The notes under the pieces: model-generated | Databases searched by the model: none | Seen by the model: the letters and a program-made list of their open reading frames with translations, nothing else | Told to the model about the DNA's origin: nothing | From: Bacillus sp. ISL-34 | GTDB lineage: Bacteria > Bacillota > Bacilli > Bacillales > DSM-1321 | Length of the DNA stretch: 64,000 nt | Assembly: GCF_018613325.1 (NCBI RefSeq) | Contig: NZ_JAGGQJ010000001.1 | Location: 62,001 to 126,000 of the forward strand | Reading direction: 5' to 3' | Shown: piece by piece, positions 53,710 through 62,442 of the stretch | Position numbering within the stretch: position 1 is the stretch's first letter | How the letters are laid out: every line of letters starts with the position of its first letter | Translations under genes and position numbers: made by a program

Positions 53710-55229
53710 ATATTGCCGTTTTTTTCATCCTATTTTTTTTCGTCATTTCGGTATTGATTGGTATCCAGGCTAAAAAAGGGAAAGAAATGAACTTGGAACA
53801 ATGGTCGGTTGGAGGACGCGGGATGGGAGCCCTATTGATTTTCCTTTTATCCGCAGGTGAAATGTACACTACCTTTACCTTTTTAGGTGCAAGTGGATCC
53901 GCTTATGGGGAAGGTGGTTCCATCTTTAGTATCGTGACATATGGCTGTCTGGCTACAGTAATCTCCTACTGGACATTTCCAGCAATCTGGAGGTATGCAA
54001 AGAAACACCAATTAGTTTCCCAATCTGATTTTTTTGTGAAAAAATATCAAAGCCCATATCTTGGTGTACTTGTTGCGGTTATAGGTGTTATAGCTTGTAC
54101 TTGCTACTTGGTCCTGCAATTGAAGGGGCTAGGATATATCGTTTTTGCTACATCATATGGAGCAATCTCTTCTACAGCTGCCATTTGGGTTGGAGCAATT
54201 GGTGTTACCATTTTTGTAATGGTTTCCGGTATTCATGGGTCAGCCAGAACAGCTATTTTGAAGGATATTCTGATTCTTGGCATTGTTGTATTTTTAGGTG
54301 TTTATTTTCCTATGCATTATTATGGCGGTCTTCAACCTATGTATGAGGCCATTGAACAGGCAAAGCCGAACTTTACCATCCTTCCAGATCAAGGAATGAG
54401 CGTATCGTGGTATATATCGACCGTTGTATTAAGCTCTATTGGATTTTATATGTGGCCGCACGGGTTTTCTCCTATTTATGCTGCCTCTAGCGAGAAAGCC
54501 TTAAGAAAAAATGCAATCCTAATGCCAATGTACCAATTGATTTTATTGTTTGCCTTTTTTGTTGGATTCGCCGCTATCTTACAGACACCAGGTTTAAAAG
54601 GCAGCGACACCGATCTTATCTTGCTGCAGCTTTCTAAACAGGATTTTGATCCGTGGTTTGTGGGCTTAATCGGTGGAACTGGTGTGTTAGCCGCTCTAGT
54701 GCCAAGTTCCATGCTGTTGATGTCTATATCAACATTGCTGGCGAAAAATGTATATGGCGTATTCACTCCATCAGCAACGGAAAATCAGATTGCAAAACTG
54801 GTAAAATACATGGTTCCCCTTATTTCTCTTTTAGGGATATACTTGACCTTTCAAGGTGGAAACACCCTGTTTAGTCTCGCATTAATCGCCTATAATTTTA
54901 TAACCCAACTCGCTCCTGCCTTTTTCGCCAGTTTGATGAGAAATAATTTTGTAACCAAACATGGAGCATTTGCCGGGATTATAACAGGAGGAGTGCTAGT
55001 CTCTATTATGGAACTGGGGAACATAAAAATTGGTCATCTGTTTCCTTATCTTCCTCAAGCAATTAAAGACCTGAATGTAGGAATTATCGCCCTATTTATT
55101 AACATTGTGGTTTTAGTGGTGGTCAGCCTGATGACAAAAAACATTACTTATACTCATCAAGATACTGATGATTTGGAGACATCAACAGCGGAGCACAAGG
55201 TCCTAATGCAAAAAGAATCAAATAGCTAA
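53706..55229 (+). CDS. Sodium:solute symporter (SSS family)
   Basis: This 507-residue protein has about 13 helices. It opens VLIGIQAKKGKEMNLEQWSVG with GEMYTTFTFLGASGSAYG and is a clear paralogue of the symporter at 17845. Common motifs include RYAKKHxxxxQSDFF and VSGIHGSAxTAxLKDILIL. With DUF3311 it probably imports the N-acyl compound split by the amidohydrolase (inference). The C-terminal 25 residues are hydrophilic. A strong terminator lies at 55394. Confidence 0.92.
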   Translation: MNIAVFFILFFFVISVLIGIQAKKGKEMNLEQWSVGGRGMGALLIFLLSAGEMYTTFTFLGASGSAYGEGGSIFSIVTYGCLATVISYWTFPAIWRYAKKHQLVSQSDFFVKKYQSPYLGVLVAVIGVIACTCYLVLQLKGLGYIVFATSYGAISSTAAIWVGAIGVTIFVMVSGIHGSARTAILKDILILGIVVFLGVYFPMHYYGGLQPMYEAIEQAKPNFTILPDQGMSVSWYISTVVLSSIGFYMWPHGFSPIYAASSEKALRKNAILMPMYQLILLFAFFVGFAAILQTPGLKGSDTDLILLQLSKQDFDPWFVGLIGGTGVLAALVPSSMLLMSISTLLAKNVYGVFTPSATENQIAKLVKYMVPLISLLGIYLTFQGGNTLFSLALIAYNFITQLAPAFFASLMRNNFVTKHGAFAGIITGGVLVSIMELGNIKIGHLFPYLPQAIKDLNVGIIALFINIVVLVVVSLMTKNITYTHQDTDDLETSTAEHKVLMQKESNS

Positions 55230-55393
55230 CTCAACATGATTATTCACTTCCGATATGATTATGAAAAACGAATGCCCTACAATTAAAGCTTTTCTGGGGA
55301 CAGTTTTGCATCACTCCATTTACAGTTCGGATAACGCTGATAATGAATTGTTCTTTTTGATCGCTTTATGCCCAATAACAAAGATTATCTACA

Positions 55394-55434
55394 AATGAAA
55401 CAAACCGGTCTGAAAATGGCCGGTTTGTTTCATT
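55394..55434. terminator. Strong bidirectional terminator
   Basis: AATGAAACAAACCGG (55394-55408) and its exact complement (55420-55434) form a 15-bp stem with an 11-base loop. It lies between the symporter gene and the convergent small gene at 55438. Confidence 0.9.
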
Positions 55435-55437
55435 TAG

Positions 55438-55566
55438 TTATTCTGTTTTAGAGCTCTCATCTTTATTTCTTTTATTTCCTTTGCTGTTGTCCCCACTAAC
55501 AGGAGCTTGTCCGTGTAATTGCGGTGAATTTTGATTACGGCTCCCTTTATTAAATTTTTTTGTCAT
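55438..55566 (-). CDS. Small hydrophilic protein, 42 residues, spore-protein-like composition
   Basis: The product starts MTKKFNKGSRNQNSPQLHGQ and ends KRNKDESSKTE. It is rich in Lys, Asn, Ser and Gly and has no hydrophobic core, a composition seen in minor small acid-soluble spore proteins, but I cannot match it to a named one. AAAGGAGATG lies six bases before the ATG, and the stop abuts the strong terminator at 55394. It is too short for most ORF filters. Confidence 0.6.
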   Translation of the reverse strand: MTKKFNKGSRNQNSPQLHGQAPVSGDNSKGNKRNKDESSKTE

Positions 55567-57164
55567 GTTCACATCTCCTTTCTTTTTTCAAATACAGTTT
55601 GTCCCTTTTTGGTGAACTTATGTTTTTCACTTGAAAGGAACACCTTTATCCAAGTGATATTTTTCATTCACGGCTAGTATGGTATCTCAGTAGGGAGAGG
55701 ATAGGTAATAATCAATACCTGTTGAAAAAAGGGGGTCAGCGCTGCATTTCAAGTCAGGTTGGTTAGAATTGAGTTACAGAGCTGAGTTAAATTCTTAAAA
55801 CGCTTGTCGGACTCCAAGTTTATCGGTCTGGAACCAGCAAAGGGAATTGTCATTTCGCCTTTGAGGGATCTTGCACAGACAATGCGGGCAAAATGGCTGT
55901 TATGGCTGTTGAAAGTTCTAATTATGGAGATAAAATAAAATAATCGTTTGGGAATGTTCGGAACTAGAGGATCTAAGATCATTCAAGAGGTTTTAAATTA
56001 CATAATTCTTACTTTATTTTTAATAAGCTTGCAGTAGTAGTTTGTAGCTCTGAAAAAAAGAACAGTATATACAGATAAATGATTTCAAGGATACATGTGG
56101 TATTCTTTTTTAAAGCATGCATAAACATCTTCATAGTGATCTTTCCTTTCTTATTGTAATTTCATCAATTATACTAATGAATTTATACAAAATCTTCCTC
56201 TTTGTTAGATTACCTACCATTGTTTTTCTGGATGTAAGCTTTTGTTGAAAAAGGATCGTTCACCATTAGCAACTGGTGGATATCCTCATGTAAATGAAGG
56301 AAGGCTATTTTAAGTGGACAATATTTTCAACAATCGCCTCGATAGAATATTTTACGTGCTTTTTTGGGAAGGCAAAAACTGATTTTGGTATGTACTTTAT
56401 GAATGATCAATATGATGTAACTTAAGGACAGAATATGTAATTTTGGGTGATTACTTTTAATTCCACTCAAAACTACAGTCCATAAGTTCCTGTTCCATTT
56501 TCGGTGATCACCGCCTTCCCGAAAGAGACGTTATCAATTCCCCAACCATCGAAAACTCCAAGAGTAAAACTAGATAGTAAGTCGCGAGTACAGCTTTGCC
56601 CAAAAAATTACAGTATTCTTCTGTTTTATTGTTTTAAATCATTTACTCCATAAGGTCAATATAGGGGATGTCCTCACACTCCAGAACTACGCATATTCAA
56701 AGAACTAGAAAAAGTCGATTCCTGGTTGAATTAGATGCCCTTACTTAATCACATATTATTTAGCTCCCCAATCATTTTCTTGTACTCTCAAGATAAATCG
56801 AAAAATTTATCAGTTATCCACTAGGCAGTCAAACACCATAAATTAGGCTTCATATAACACGAAAATCCTCCTTTGAATTCATTGTAACAGTGCCATGCCA
56901 GGTGTTCAGAAAAGGCCGAGTATTACATTGACCTGTTAGAAATAAAGGCCCTAATGTGAGTGGTAATGAGTAAGAAGATCCATTTTTATAACATTCGTTG
57001 AATTCTGAAAACTCTCGTGTTAAAATTTGGTAGCACCAGCAATCATTTTACGTATTTACATATTAATAGGGCCCTATTATTCAGAAGATTGCTAGATTTT
57101 TTCGCATCTAGACTTTAGTGATTTACTGCGTAAAAATAAAATCAATAGGATTGGAGCTAAGTTA
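55567..57164. other. 1.6-kb gene-poor AT-rich region with coding relics
   Basis: No intact gene is visible. Short protein-like stretches remain: plus-strand FIGLEPAKGIVISPLRDLAQ near 55820, with DNAGKMAVMAVESSNYGDKI in another frame near 55880 and LGMFGTRGSKIIQEVLNYI near 55950, and the minus-strand fragment at 56473. This looks like an old insertion or deletion junction bordering the biosynthetic locus. The promoter of the oxygenase gene must be at its right end but is not obvious. Confidence 0.45.
56473..56607 (-). pseudogene. C-terminal fragment of a secreted-type protein
   Basis: The minus strand shows an open stretch between two stops that ends FTLGVFDGWGIDNVSFGKAV followed by ITENGTGTYGL and a stop. 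The composition recalls the end of a beta-sandwich extracellular domain. There is no start codon. I do not recognise the parent gene. Confidence 0.3.
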
Positions 57165-58193
57165 ATGGGTGTAGATACTAATGCAAGTACGAAGAATAAA
57201 TTAAAAGTTGATTATGTGTTTACAGATGCAGAGAATCAACTTCTTACAAATAAATTTTTGGATTTAAAATGTAATCCCTATGAAGATTACACTTCCTTTC
57301 GTTCAGAAATCGAAAACATTGTGGAAAACGATGTTGAAATAAAAGATATTGTGGAAAAAATAAAAGCTGCCGGCGATAGGATTTGGAAGGAAGAACCATA
57401 CTTATACCTACAAAACTGCCCTATAGATAAAGATGTTCCTATTTTTGACCATGAATCACCAGTTCAATCAAAAAGAGAGCTTAAAAAAACATATGTTGGG
57501 GAAGGTTTTCTTCAATTCTATGCTCAAGTCATGGAAATGCCAGCTATTGGATATATAAATGTAAATGATGGCGATGTCTTTCAAGATATCTATCCAATGA
57601 AATCTTTATCAGAAACACAATCACAAAAAGCATTGGTAGCTTTAGGATTCCATAAAGACTTAGCAAATCATTTTGTTCGCCCTGATTTTGTGAATATGTT
57701 ATCAATGAGGGCCTATGAAGGAAATCAAATCTTTACAACATTCGTCAAAAATATTGATTTAATTCAGAAACTTGATCCTTCTGATTTAAATTTGATGCGT
57801 CAAGAACTATTCTATACACCTTTTGATGATTTATCGACATATGGTAATCGTACTGAATTAGGGCGTGCAAAAAATCACGCCATCCTATTAAATGAAGAAG
57901 AATTTGATATTGCATATTTTGAAAATCGGACAGTTGGTCTTACAGAAGAAGCCCAGGAAGTTGTAGATAAAATTAAAGTATTATTACATGAATTAAAGGC
58001 TCCACACCTACTAAAAGCGGGTGAATTTATTTCCTTGTCAAACAATCATTCTATTCATGGCAAGGATGTTGAAGAAATCACGGATGTGGAAAAGCAAAGA
58101 ACTCGTTGGATAATGAAAACTGTTAATTTGTGGAATTTAGATGAACACAAAGAGCACTATGTAGATGGTACAGATTGCATTGTAAATGGATAA
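57165..58193 (+). CDS. Fe(II)/2-oxoglutarate oxygenase, AsnO/VioC (clavaminate synthase-like) type
   Basis: This 342-residue oxygenase has the iron-binding triad H163-x-D165 (GFHKDLA) and H298 (SNNHSIHGK), and R314 (RTRWIMKTV) to hold 2-oxoglutarate. Layout and length resemble asparagine and arginine beta-hydroxylases that supply hydroxy amino acids to non-ribosomal peptides. HVRPDFV-like text after the iron motif (HFVRPDFVNMLSMRAYEG) also fits. It lies directly upstream of the peptide synthetase on the same strand, so it probably hydroxylates the amino acid that enzyme uses, most simply glutamine given the A-domain code. The site and timing of hydroxylation are not known. Confidence 0.83.
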   Translation: MGVDTNASTKNKLKVDYVFTDAENQLLTNKFLDLKCNPYEDYTSFRSEIENIVENDVEIKDIVEKIKAAGDRIWKEEPYLYLQNCPIDKDVPIFDHESPVQSKRELKKTYVGEGFLQFYAQVMEMPAIGYINVNDGDVFQDIYPMKSLSETQSQKALVALGFHKDLANHFVRPDFVNMLSMRAYEGNQIFTTFVKNIDLIQKLDPSDLNLMRQELFYTPFDDLSTYGNRTELGRAKNHAILLNEEEFDIAYFENRTVGLTEEAQEVVDKIKVLLHELKAPHLLKAGEFISLSNNHSIHGKDVEEITDVEKQRTRWIMKTVNLWNLDEHKEHYVDGTDCIVNG

Positions 58194-58202
58194 ATAATAG
58201 AT

Positions 58203-58226
58203 CTGTCGGGAGTTAACTCCCGACAG
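58203..58226 (+). terminator. Perfect palindromic hairpin between oxygenase and synthetase genes
   Basis: CTGTCGGGAG (58203-58212) pairs with CTCCCGACAG (58217-58226) around TTAA. Only GTTTATTT follows, so it is a weak terminator or attenuator or an RNA-stability element, and could set a high oxygenase to low synthetase ratio. Confidence 0.65.
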
Positions 58227-58289
58227 GTTTATTTCCTCTAATAGTTTTAAAAAATACATACTTAAGTAACCCAAAGGAGGACAGCGTTA

Positions 58290-58319
58290 TTGATTTACCA
58301 ATACGCTAAATTATTATGA
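58290..58319 (+). CDS. Nine-codon leader ORF coupled to the synthetase start
   Basis: The only good Shine-Dalgarno in this gap (AAAGGAGG, 58273-58280) serves TTG 58290, which encodes MIYQYAKLL and stops at TGA 58317-58319. The synthetase ATG is 58316-58318, a 4-base ATGA overlap. The synthetase frame has a stop at 58307, so it cannot begin earlier. The large gene therefore seems to depend on translational coupling to this mini-ORF. No database support is expected for so short a peptide. Confidence 0.5.
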   Translation: MIYQYAKLL

Positions 58320-61300
58320 ATAATAGGTTTCTTCAAAATACTTTCGAACTTATGGTAACTATATATCCAAATAACATTGCAATAAAAGATAAAGATATGG
58401 TTATAACATATAAAGAATTAGATAATTGGGCAAATGCACTTGCCCATTTGCTTGTAAAGAAGGGCATTAACGAGGGAGACCGGGTCGCCATTGCATCAGA
58501 AAGATCTATTTCATTAATAGCTGCTATGCTTGCAACGCTAAAAGCGGGTGCTGCTTACGTACCACTTGATCCTTCTTATCCATTGAACAGACTGAAATAT
58601 TGTATTGAAAAAGCAGAAGTTAATGTATTAATGACTGACCGTTCTGTTCCAGATTTAACCTTTAATCGAAATTCAATAGATTTAAGAGAGCATTCTAAAA
58701 TTAGAGTGGAAAATCCTCCAATAGTTCTGATTAATAATGAAACACCGGCCTATATCATTTTCACATCGGGTTCTACCGGACGACCAAAAGGTGTAGTTAT
58801 CCCGCATCGTGCCATTGTCAATCATATGCAATGGATGCAAAAAGAATTTTCTTGGACAAAAGATGATGTTTTTTTACAAAAAACTGCATCGGGATTCGAT
58901 GCTTCTGTTTGGGAGATATTTGCACCACTATCGACTGGTGCTACTATGGTTATTGGTTCATCCAACCCATTTGATATTGCAACTGATATCAAAAAGCATG
59001 AAGTAACAGTTGTACAGTTTGTACCAACTGTACTTAAAGTATTGTCAGAACTGGAATTATTATCTGATTTTACATCTTTACGTCTATTGTTTTGTGGTGG
59101 AGAATCTTTGCAAACATCATTAGTAAAGAAAATCCAAAAGACTTTACCAATACCAATTATAAATTTATATGGTCCTACTGAAGCAGCTGTTGATACCACT
59201 TATAGAGTTTGTTTGCCTGGTGAAAATCATCTATTTAGAGAAATTGATTTGGGACAGCCAATCGATAATGCTTCAGTACATGTTGTGGATGATGAGTTGA
59301 ATATATTAGGCACTGGTTGCGAAGGAGAACTACTGATTTCCGGTGAAGGTCTAGCTTTGGGTTATTTTGGTCTTCCCGATGTTACAAAAGAGAAGTTCGT
59401 TTTATGTCCTTCTACAGGTCAATTGTCTTATCTTACTGGAGATCTTGTTTATATTAGGGAAGATGGTAATTACGAATTTCGAGGCCGTAAAGATTTACAA
59501 ATAAAGTTAAGGGGACTTCGTATCGAACTTGGTGAAATTGAAGAAACCATACGAGAAGTATCTTTCGTAAAAGACATAGTTGTAGAGGTTCGTGAAGAAG
59601 TTGAAGAACAATGGCTTGTAGCTTATATACGTTGTGATTCTAAGTCTTGGGATGAGAATGAGTTAAGAAGCTATATTGAAAAACGTTTGCCTTCCTATAT
59701 GATTCCTAATTTTTTTGTTCAGATGGATAGTTTCCCATATTTAGAGAATGGGAAAATGAATCGACGCGAATTATCTTTAATACCTTTTAGAAGTAATAAT
59801 AATTTTGAAGGGATTCATGATAAATGGGAGCAAGTTATTGCGAATATTTGGGAAGAAGTAATTGGGGAAAAAATTCATTCTGCAACAAATACATTTGCCT
59901 CAGTAGGAGGACATTCATTACTGGCAATTCGACTCGCAAACCTTCTTTCCACTGAGTTTCAGATATCGTTAACACATGGTTTTGTCTTTTTGTATCCAAC
60001 AATTCGAAAACAAGCAGATTATCTGAAAAAGAATATTTTAAAGAATAGCAAGAATACTGTAGTACCTAAGAAACTGGACAAGATAAAACAAAAATTTGAT
60101 GCTAATCTTGAAGCTCCATTATCTTTGGGACAACAGGGAATACTATTCTTTGAACAAGAAAAAGGAGCATCTCAATATCATATAGCGTTTCTATTAAGCT
60201 TTGAAAAAGGTAAAACGACAAAAATAGTAAAAGCAATTTCCTATTTACGGAGAAGACATCCGATTTTAACATCACGAATTATTTTAACTAACAATGGTGA
60301 ATATATACAGAAATATGACAGCTCATTGAACTCTGAAATAAGTGAATATTCAGTTATGGAAGCGAACTTAAGAAAAGTAATTCAAACTGAAGCAGAACGG
60401 AAATTCGAATTAAATAAGGGAGGATTTCGTGCCTCATTATTTAGTACTGAAAAGGCGGAATATTTATTATTAACTTTCCATCATCTTATAGTTGATGGTT
60501 GGTCATCTCAGTTATTTGTAGACGAGCTACATGAACTTATTGAAACTGATCTAGTCGAAAATAAGGAAATGAATGCTGCATTCTTCCAATTTGCACGTAA
60601 TCAAAATTCAATGGATTTTAGTGAGGGTCTTACATTTTGGAAGGAGTATCTAGAACGGATTCCAAATAAATCAAGATTCTCAACAAGTATGATGAAGGGG
60701 AGTACCCAAACAATAAATGGAAAACATATAAAGTTTTCATTACCAAAAGAACTAGAGCAAAAAATACTTTCTTTTAGTCAGAATACATCAATTACAGAAT
60801 TCTCCATTCATCTAGCAATGGCAGCTTATGTCCTTGCTAGAATGAGTGGTCAACGAGATATCTGCATAGGGGTACCAGTGGCAAATAGAACCTACGAACA
60901 GGATTTTGAAGCAATTGGGAATTACGTTAATGTTGTACCATTTAGAATTAACTTTACTGAAGATGCTACATTAAAAAGTATTTCTGAAAAGATTGCACAG
61001 GATTATGCTGAGATAATAAAGTATGAGCATATTCCAATTGAAAAAATCATTCCGTCTGTTCTAATGAGTAGAAATAGTGACTATCGGCCACTATTTCAAG
61101 TTATGTTTGTATATAATAGATTTTTGAAAAAGCAACCCTATACTCAATTTAAATTGGAATCAGTTTTAAGTGATACTGCCAAATGCGATCTTAGTTTTAT
61201 CATAGAACATGATGGAGAGAATTCAACATTCACTATAGAATACTGTGACGACTTATTTACGGATAATGTAATCTCAGAAGTGAAGCAAGAATGGATCTCT

Positions 61301-62419
61301 CAAATGCAAAAAATAGCTGATGAAACAATTAAATTTGAAATCCAAGAAAATAGCATTGAAGCTATAACGATAGAAAATGAAAAAAACTATCATGCAGATA
61401 AAGAAACTATAATGAAAGTTCAAAACATATGGAAGGATATCTTCAGAAACTCAGACCACAATTTAAATAGTAACTTTTTTGAAATAGGTGGCCATTCGTT
61501 GTTAGCCATGAAATTTATTGCTCAACTAAATAAGAAATTCGAGCTAACTTTGCCAGTATCCATTGTATTTGATTATCCCACTATACAAGGGATAGCTCAT
61601 GTTATAACAAACTCCATTAAACCTAATGGCGTAGTACACGTCTCACCAGCTGAGAACCGTCAAAAAATATGGTTTATTCACCCAGCTGGCGGAGCACTTT
61701 GGTGTTATAAAGAAATGGCTACGGAACTGAATGAAATGTTTGACGTATGGGGAATTGAAAGTGCGGAGATTCCTGAAAGTGATAAATTTGAAGATGATTT
61801 ATTAAATATGGCTAAACGATATGCTTCTTATATTTTATCTGTTCAACATGAAGGGCCTTATTATATTACGGGTTATTCGTTCGGTGGTAACGTGGCTTAT
61901 GAAATAGCTCGTTCCTTTGAAGCTGAAGGAAGAGACGTTGGTTTATTAACATTATTAGACTGTCATTTCAGTAAAGCTCGTGAGTTCGACAAAATGGAGT
62001 TTGTTAAATCATATGCCTTAAAGTTTACAAATGGAGCAAATGATAAGTTTAATCCTGATGATTTAACCCTTATGGACAAAGAAGAACTATTGGAATTCCT
62101 TTTAAACTTAGGAAAAGATGGCGGGCATCTCCATATGGACGCAGAAGTTGAGGATGTTAAGAGTGGCTTGGGAATTTGGGAAGCAAATAATATCGCTATT
62201 CATCGTTACAATATATCAGGATCTTTTTATGGTAAAGTTCTGTTTATACGAGCTGAAGAAAATGAGCATGATACCACTGTAGGTTGGGAAAATTACTTGG
62301 CTGGGGAACTAACAGTGCGTTCAGTTCCAGCTCAACATTTTACGATCTATAAATCTCCAAATGCTGAAAATGTTGCTAAGATTATTATGGAACAAGTTGC
62401 ATCTATAAGATATGTATAA
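58316..62419 (+). CDS. Non-ribosomal peptide synthetase, A-PCP-C-PCP-TE, single adenylation domain
   Basis: This 1367-residue synthetase has A domain 1-490: IIFTSGSTGRPKGVV (147-161), FDASVWE, NLYGPTE, YLTGDL, GRKDLQIKLRGLRIELGEIE and catalytic K480. Aligned to GrsA, its specificity residues are D195 A196 W199 Q234 F259 G261 L284 V292 D293 K480, close to codes I recall for Gln. PCP1 Ser534 (GGHSLL), C domain about 598-1010 with HHLIVDG (722-728), PCP2 Ser1061 (GGHSLL) and TE 1115-1367 with GYSFGG Ser1188 and His1341 follow. No second A domain and no epimerase is present. Either one A domain loads both carriers, giving a homodipeptide-type product, or PCP2 is charged in trans. All active-site residues look intact. 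Confidence 0.93.
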   Translation: MNNRFLQNTFELMVTIYPNNIAIKDKDMVITYKELDNWANALAHLLVKKGINEGDRVAIASERSISLIAAMLATLKAGAAYVPLDPSYPLNRLKYCIEKAEVNVLMTDRSVPDLTFNRNSIDLREHSKIRVENPPIVLINNETPAYIIFTSGSTGRPKGVVIPHRAIVNHMQWMQKEFSWTKDDVFLQKTASGFDASVWEIFAPLSTGATMVIGSSNPFDIATDIKKHEVTVVQFVPTVLKVLSELELLSDFTSLRLLFCGGESLQTSLVKKIQKTLPIPIINLYGPTEAAVDTTYRVCLPGENHLFREIDLGQPIDNASVHVVDDELNILGTGCEGELLISGEGLALGYFGLPDVTKEKFVLCPSTGQLSYLTGDLVYIREDGNYEFRGRKDLQIKLRGLRIELGEIEETIREVSFVKDIVVEVREEVEEQWLVAYIRCDSKSWDENELRSYIEKRLPSYMIPNFFVQMDSFPYLENGKMNRRELSLIPFRSNNNFEGIHDKWEQVIANIWEEVIGEKIHSATNTFASVGGHSLLAIRLANLLSTEFQISLTHGFVFLYPTIRKQADYLKKNILKNSKNTVVPKKLDKIKQKFDANLEAPLSLGQQGILFFEQEKGASQYHIAFLLSFEKGKTTKIVKAISYLRRRHPILTSRIILTNNGEYIQKYDSSLNSEISEYSVMEANLRKVIQTEAERKFELNKGGFRASLFSTEKAEYLLLTFHHLIVDGWSSQLFVDELHELIETDLVENKEMNAAFFQFARNQNSMDFSEGLTFWKEYLERIPNKSRFSTSMMKGSTQTINGKHIKFSLPKELEQKILSFSQNTSITEFSIHLAMAAYVLARMSGQRDICIGVPVANRTYEQDFEAIGNYVNVVPFRINFTEDATLKSISEKIAQDYAEIIKYEHIPIEKIIPSVLMSRNSDYRPLFQVMFVYNRFLKKQPYTQFKLESVLSDTAKCDLSFIIEHDGENSTFTIEYCDDLFTDNVISEVKQEWISQMQKIADETIKFEIQENSIEAITIENEKNYHADKETIMKVQNIWKDIFRNSDHNLNSNFFEIGGHSLLAMKFIAQLNKKFELTLPVSIVFDYPTIQGIAHVITNSIKPNGVVHVSPAENRQKIWFIHPAGGALWCYKEMATELNEMFDVWGIESAEIPESDKFEDDLLNMAKRYASYILSVQHEGPYYITGYSFGGNVAYEIARSFEAEGRDVGLLTLLDCHFSKAREFDKMEFVKSYALKFTNGANDKFNPDDLTLMDKEELLEFLLNLGKDGGHLHMDAEVEDVKSGLGIWEANNIAIHRYNISGSFYGKVLFIRAEENEHDTTVGWENYLAGELTVRSVPAQHFTIYKSPNAENVAKIIMEQVASIRYV

Positions 62420-62442
62420 ATTTAACGAAAAGGGTTTTTAGT

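Noticed and set aside
55749-55982. 77-residue minus-strand open frame
   Set aside because: It has no ribosome binding site and no recognisable motif, and protein-like text lies on the opposite strand; probably a chance frame.
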